Below are positions 58,901 to 64,000 of a DNA stretch of 64,000 nt, piece by piece. This DNA is from Kingdonia uniflora (Eukaryota; Streptophyta; Magnoliopsida; Ranunculales; Circaeasteraceae), in NCBI GenBank assembly GCA_014058105.1, contig JACGCM010002659.1:1426001-1490000 (forward strand), given 5' to 3'. The position numbers and the translations under genes are program-made. How positions within the stretch are numbered: the stretch's first letter is position 1; each line of letters starts with the position of its first letter. The notes under the pieces were generated by a model that saw only the letters and a list, made by a program, of their open reading frames with translations, was not told where the DNA came from and searched no databases.

Positions 58901-59643
58901 GGAAAATATCATCACTCGCTTCGGCTGCCCCCATGTGATTCGATGTGACAACAGTCCCCAGTTTGTTTGAAGCAAAGTTAGAAACTTCCTCAAAAACACA
59001 ACATCATCCTCTCACCATCAATACCTTACTATTCTCAGGGCAACGGCCAAGTCGAAGCAATCAACAAAACAATTGTCGACAGTCTTAAGAAGAGAGTCGA
59101 TAGAAAGAAAGGACGATGGGTCCAAGAGTTACAACACGTCCTCTGGGCTTATCGCACAACACCAATAAAATCTGCAGGATGCACCCCTTTCCTCCTGACA
59201 TATAGGATCGAAGCTGTGCTACCAACTCAATTCGAAGTACCCACATGAGACCCTAACCTCCCAGACGAAGATAATGAGTTCAGACTTGTATGCAACATGT
59301 TATGGATTGACGAGACCAGAGACCGAGTTATCGCCAACCTTGGCCGCTACCACATTTCACTTCAAAAATCCTATAGCAAAAGAGTTTGACCAAGAAGTTT
59401 CAGCATAAGAGATCTAGTGCCTCGACATGTCAATCAATCTTTGAAACCTCGGAATACTGGCAAGCTAGTCGAATCTTGGGAAGGGCTCTACATCGTCTAC
59501 GATAAAACAGACAAGGGTTCCTATTACCTAATGACGGAAGACGAAGAGTCCCTACCACACCCCTGGAATACAATGCAATTGGCCTCCTACAACAGGCCAT
59601 ATCTACAATCATGTCCAACTGATGTAACCCAGAATATTCAATA
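55960..59643 (+). pseudogene. pol: pol of Tat element B: PR, RT, two RNase H domains, integrase
   Basis: The protease region (55960-56230) is degraded (LGRDWLHAI kept). RT follows (56550-57060): AVPKKNGKIRIYVDFTDLNK, then MSFGLKKSGATYQRLV and the catalytic box YIDD near 56967. The gypsy RNase H (57400-57760) is weak. The archaeal-type RNase H (57880-58250) keeps FTDRSAG, ETEYEAL, FTDSQL and HADALAY, all four acidic residues. The integrase has H-H and C-x2-C near 58570-58690, GPFPKASG and ATDYFTKWDEAV. Its first catalytic Asp is Asn (W-A-I-N-L-I-G, near 58765), while CDNSPQF and the E of GQVEAINKT (59050) remain. The C-terminal segment is at 59417-59643. Multiple stops; one frameshift near 58990. 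Confidence 0.85.
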
Positions 59644-59691
59644 AACAAGTTGTTCCATTCCGACTTCGCCTACTGCTTCATTTTTTAATTC

Positions 59692-60300
59692 TTGGTTGAA
59701 CCTAGGTATCATGTCCACCCTCGCCCCGACTGATACTTGGGGGCGATCCTGAATTGTTCCAAGTCTCCAATTTCGAGCAAAATCGAGGGGAAAGGAAGGT
59801 CAAAAGACTGGACCCTCGGGGATGCATTAGGGACGATTAGATATTGCTTCGTTGTGGCTTAAGCCTTCGAAGTCCAGTTCTCTTCTTGGTTGAACCTAGG
59901 TATCATGTCCACCCTCGCCCCGACTAATACTTGGGGGCGACCTTGAATTGCTCTAGTCTCCAATTTTGAGCAAACTCGAGGGGCAAGGAAGGTCAAAAGA
60001 CCAGACCCTCGGGGATGCATTGTGGGCGATCAGATATATTTCGTCCAGGCTCTGAAACCGTCGAAGTCCAGTCCTTTTCTCGGTTTACCCCGGGTATCAC
60101 GTCCAACCACTCCCCAACTGAAACTTGGGGGCGACCTTGAATTGCTCAAGTTTCCAACATTCGAGCAAACTCGAGAGGCAAGGATGGTCGAACGACTGGA
60201 CCCTCGGGAATAGGTTGTAGGCGACCAGCTAATTGTTGGGTTTCCTCTAGGTATCACGTCCCCTCGGCCCGGCTGATACTCAGAGGCGACCTGGAAGTTA
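59692..60300 (+). repeat. 194-bp tandem repeat, 3+ copies, after pol of element B
   Basis: GGTATCA(T/C)GTCC occurs at 59705, 59899 and 60093, exactly 194 bp apart, and at 60250 in a fourth, shortened copy (157 bp). Each unit also contains ACTTGGGGGCGA, AAACTCGAGGGG-type and ACCCTCGGG words. It lies in the 3' untranslated region between pol and the antisense gene, where Tat elements are known to build tandem repeats. Confidence 0.85.
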
Positions 60301-61026
60301 TTCAAAATTTCAACATCGTTGTGGCTTCAGCCTTTAATGTCCAGCAGAACATTCAGAGTTCGATAAGAGTATATCTAGTACTCTTCAGACATCGATCATA
60401 CTACAGTTAATCAAACAGATCAACTTCCTATTTCGAAGAGATCAAATGTCTACATCAAAAATACAAAAACAATCGCTAATGCCATCAAATGCAGAGAACA
60501 CTCAGCCTATTACCCCTCAGAAAAAACAGTTGTACTATAAATCAAAAATCAATCAGCAAGAGTCCAAAAATAGGAAAATCTGCAGCATGTGCATTCAAAT
60601 TATAGCAATTCAAGGTTAGACTACAATAACATAATTCATCAGCAAATCAGAAGCTCATAATTAGTATATTTAGGAAACAAGCATCAATATGTTCAGCATC
60701 AACCGCAGAAGTTCAGCTGATAACAAAAGCAAAAAATAAACCTCCCTACTGAGTTCCAATACTAACAGAAAACCACAAATATCGTTCACAATATTACAAC
60801 TTAACATCACAACCAGCAGAAGAAGACATGGGAATCCTACCTCAAAATACCTCACGTGGGCACGGTTGTACTCTCTGGCTCCACAGTCGCCCCAGCACCA
60901 CCAACCTCAGCAGCCTCATGCAACCCTTCGATTAGACCATCAGCAGTTCCACAAATGATCACTACACGAAGAGCATTCTCAACATTACCCCAAGTGCTTC
61001 CTCAATAGCGTTCACCTCCCCTCCCT
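60301..61026. other. Noncoding spacer of element B
   Basis: AT-richer sequence after the tandem repeat. No credible frame. On the minus strand it would be the 3' end of the antisense gene (possible last coding bases at 60850-61020). Confidence 0.4.
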
Positions 61027-63030
61027 TCATTTGCAATTCATCCCCCTCCAGAACTCCCAGAGAAGCAGGATAAGACTGCAACGTATCGGCATCATACCCC
61101 ATACCATCGATAAAAATTTCAACCTCACATTCTCCATGCATTCCTTATCATACTGCCCCTGGAAACCCACCTTTTGTTGCGCTTTCGCCTTCTCACACGC
61201 CTTCAGCTTGGCCGACCACTCTCGCTCCAACCTTGACCACTGTTGCCCGAGCCTCTCATCATAAGAGTCAGTAAGCACATCTATATCTTGCTTCAGCTTC
61301 CTGACTTGAGATACCCATGATGCCTCCTTCCCACGAGACAGATCTAGATTTTCCTTTGATTGCCACAGCTTCGCCTTCACCGACTTCATCGCCTTGTTAC
61401 AAGTCTCTGCCCAGACTTCCGTCGGCTAAAAATACTCAAGATATCAGTGAACCTCAAAAATCAAACAATTTGCAAGTAACTTTGAAATATAAATACACAA
61501 AGCCATATATAGTTACTTGAGACATGTGCTTCTTTATCTCCTTCGAAGCTTCGTCAGGGTCATACTCCCAGAGCTTGACCATCGACACCTGCTTCGCCAC
61601 AATCTATTCCTGTCGCTCAGCTTCTGCCATTTATTCATCTTCCTCCATTGTATCATCCTCCCCAAGTACCTTACGTCTCTTACGTTGAATAACCTTCTAT
61701 TGCTGCACCTTAGGGGCTTCAGGCGCCACTCGACCCTTCCCTTTCTCAGCTTGAGAAGAAACCTGTTTTACTTTCATCATCGAAGCCTCTCCACCCCCTT
61801 CGGACACTGGCGCCGCTTGCTTCGCACCCCTCTGCGACCTCGACACAAACTGGTAAGTCCTCGACAACTCTTCCCCTTCCATTTCTTTTTTATCTTTCGA
61901 AACACCTACCCCTCTTTTTCTCTTTGATCGCTTCGGCGTAACGGGTACGTCTCGAAGCTGGGAATCCACCTTTTTTTCCTTTGCCCCTTGATCTTGAGAC
62001 TATCAAACACCAAATTTACCCAGTCTTCACTAGCCTAGAGCAGAGTATCAATGTAGTTCACCAGATTATCCCAAGACGAACTTCCCGAACCTTCAGAAAT
62101 AAAGCAAAAACACAGTTATCACTTATTTCAGAAGCACAACAACAACAAACCCTTCGATAACAAACTTACTTCCGTTAAATACCCTATGATGTAATTTGTA
62201 CGGGTCATCGTTATCTACATTCTCATAGTTACCCCTTACTATCAATAAATCTTTATTCCACCCACGGCCTGCTGAGCACAGATCGAAGAACCAAGGCTTC
62301 TCTGGGTGACATTGGATGTGATATGTCCCCGGGTTTTGACTAGCCTTTCTCAAATAAAAGGTGATAATGTCTAACCATTTAATTAAACCTCTACCCTCAC
62401 CAGCCAATTTCACATTCATCCCCTCTATCACCCTCATCACCTCATAAAAATTACCGTTCAACTGCACCGGAGCTACCCCCCAGAAATTCAGCACTTCTTT
62501 CAACAGTCGCCGAAGAGGCAGCTCCAGTCCCAATCGAATTTGACCCCTATAAGCTATAATCCCTTCCCCAGGGTCTGATTTGAAACTCAACCCTTCCCCC
62601 ACCACACTCAGTTGCACCCCCACCTTCGAGAGTTCTAATTTTGTGGCAAACCGATCTAACCTAACCCTATGTTTTGCCGAAACGGCATCCTCGATCTCAT
62701 CCGACTCAGTCGAATCCTCGTTATCACCCCCTTGTACCTTATCCCCCTCCCCACTACCCGAAGACTCTACGCCACATCCCTTCCCCCATACTATTTCCTC
62801 TTCATCACTATCTTCGGTCACTGTCGTCCTTCGATGTTATGTGACCGCATCATCTCCAGCTGGCAGAATCATTGACAACGGGGCCTCGGTCACCATATCT
62901 AACACCTCTAAATTGCTACCCTTGCCCATTTGGTCTCAACTAGACGTACTAGCTTCAACATCGTCAACCTCCTCATCTACCAGTCCCCGCCTCGAAGCCC
63001 GACGGTTATGTATTTTTTGCTTACAGAAGA
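61027..63030 (-). pseudogene. Antisense gene of Tat element B, Transposase_28-like
   Basis: Minus-strand coding opposite to pol. From right to left there is an acidic N-terminus (SSGSGEGDKVQGGDNEDSTE, about 62700-63000). A conserved region at 62130-62600 has GLELPLRRLLKEVLNFWGVA, PVQLNGNFYEVMRVIEG and FYLRK, resembling Pfam Transposase_28 (putative gypsy-type transposon), a domain reported from such extra ORFs. A basic stretch TPKRSKRKRG (about 61930) suggests nuclear import, and a coiled coil follows (61027-61389; RLEREWSAKLKACEKAKAQQ). Intron-like gaps lie at 61970-62120 and 61400-61520. Stops occur near 62845 and 62925. Function is unknown; it may affect the element's own sense transcript. 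Confidence 0.65.
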
Positions 63031-64000
63031 AGAGGCACGCAATTAGGGTAGAAAATTCGACAATCCCGTGTCTATCGCCCTTATTTGGAGTGAAGAGGAT
63101 ATTTTCGAGAGTATGGAGGCTTGTTAGAACTGGGAAGTATGGTATCTACATAACCGTATCTACAAAATCTCCATACAAAATTTGACAATCTCTGTCATGT
63201 TTACATCTCCAAACATAGTAATCATGACAGAGATCAAATGACTTACCAGTAGTTAGCAGCCCTCTCCTTGAACGAGCAAGATCAAACCGACAAAAGAAGC
63301 ATCAACCCCCACATTCGAAATAACGTATGTTCTCTTCTCCTAATCTTTTGATTCTCACCACAAGATAGCACGGTAATCACTCTTCTCTCACTTATATTTC
63401 TTTCAAAAAAAATTAAACTGCCTCGATTTACTCACCACTATCATTACCACGACCGCACTACCCTGACTTTTTGGCTCCAATGTCATTTGACCACTTTACC
63501 CCTCGCACTTCCCACGTGCGCACAATACCCTTACTACCATCTGCTCACAAAACCCGAAGTTCTCGAACCCTTTTTCTCCCTTACTCGAAGCCAAACAGTC
63601 TAATCCAAACAGCCAATCACTACCTTTTTTCTGTCATACGAGAAAAACATCATTACCTTTTGTACACTGCCCTAGGCATTCGTACCAGTCTGACCGACTA
63701 GCCATCTGGGCTGTCAGAGCAGCTAGTCAAATTAAACTCAATCTTCGACACATTCCTGCACTCGAGTACTCGACCATTTCATGCCTCGAACAATCATCAA
63801 CATCTAGCCTCATCAAAATTCATTTTAATATATTGGCCTTTAACATTCAGCACGTTCCTTAACTCAAAAGTTTCGAACCTTGGACCAAATACAGTCCCTG
63901 GTTCGACCAGTCAAAAACCTCAGGCCTGTAGATAAATTTTTCAGCTTTGCCACAGTTTACTTTTCCCTTCGAAAAAACCATTTTTATCTTCGAACAACAT
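63031..64000. other. Upstream region of the antisense gene of element B
   Basis: No convincing frame. It holds a perfect 12-bp inverted repeat (63188-63199 and 63223-63234) and many TCGAA words as in the LTR, so the 3' LTR is probably close to the right edge. A promoter for the antisense gene should lie here, but I could not single out a TATA box. Confidence 0.35.

Larger units (their letters stand above)
53235..64000 (+). mobile_element. Tat-lineage gypsy retrotransposon B, right end outside the window
   Basis: The 5' LTR, PBS, gag, protease, RT, gypsy RNase H, archaeal-type RNase H, integrase, tandem repeats and an antisense gene all lie in the order typical of Tat elements. It is GC-richer than its surroundings. 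No second copy of the LTR start occurs before 64000, so at least the 3' LTR is missing from view. The element already exceeds 10.7 kb. Coding frames contain multiple stops and some frameshifts. Confidence 0.85.

Noticed and set aside
62580..63185. Plus-strand open frame of 201 codons, Ser-rich
   Set aside because: It is the reverse strand of the antisense gene of element B. It is low-complexity Ser/Pro/Thr with no domain, while the minus strand carries the recognisable protein.
63240..64000. 3' LTR of Tat element B within the window
   Set aside because: I found no second copy of the LTR start, the TATA region or the LTR end before position 64000.

Overview
This is nuclear DNA of a flowering plant, most likely a eudicot. 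It is AT-rich and gene-poor. It is filled with nested, decayed plant transposable elements: Ty3-gypsy of the Tat, Athila-like and chromovirus-like types, Ty1-copia, an L1-type LINE, MULE-type DNA transposons and a MITE. The only intact host gene I can support is a small type-2 non-specific lipid-transfer protein (nsLTP2) at 30149-30427 on the minus strand.

Left third (1-21000). A rearranged Athila-like remnant lies at 1-1000 and a probable relic LTR near 2330-3165. A 5'-truncated Tat gypsy element (A) runs from about 4060 to 18200 on the plus strand. It keeps an archaeal-type RNase H, an integrase, an antisense gene and a 3' LTR. The antisense gene is split by a complete nested chromovirus-like gypsy element (6948-12641; LTRs, PBS, polypurine tract and near-matching 5-bp target duplication visible). 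A second Tat element on the minus strand (gag and 5' LTR, 18240-20080) abuts element A.

Middle (20000-34670). This part holds DUF1985-like transposon fragments associated with repeated AAATGACAA motifs, and a minus-strand retroelement relic with a plant-transposon-type ORF (22010-23300). It also holds a multi-exon FAR1/MULE transposase pseudogene (24445-27421). The nsLTP2 array follows: one intact copy, one near-intact copy killed by a single TGA at a conserved cysteine, one promoter-only copy and deleted copies. A MITE with long arms (31831-32126) lies inside the array.

Right-middle (34400-52060). A LINE inserted upstream of an nsLTP copy, an Athila-like gypsy element inserted into the LINE, and a complete copia element (46339-51049, perfect GAATG target duplication) also inserted into the LINE. 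The stretch nsLTP fragment - LINE 5' part - gypsy LTR is present twice in direct orientation (34483-36156 and 42853-44514). In one copy the LTR leads into a gypsy interior; in the other it is a clean solo LTR with GTGCT target duplications. This looks like a tandem duplication formed between a full-length and a solo-LTR allele.

Right end (53235-64000). A GC-richer Tat gypsy element (B) carries a 5' LTR, PBS, gag and pol with both gypsy-type and archaeal-type RNase H. After pol come a 194-bp tandem repeat and a long antisense gene (acidic N-terminus, Transposase_28-like region, basic stretch, coiled coil). Its 3' LTR lies beyond the window.

The retroelement proteins are interrupted by stops, and several have lost catalytic residues. 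I see no CRISPR, operon or prokaryotic feature. Coordinates of decayed elements are read by eye and approximate unless a terminal motif is stated.
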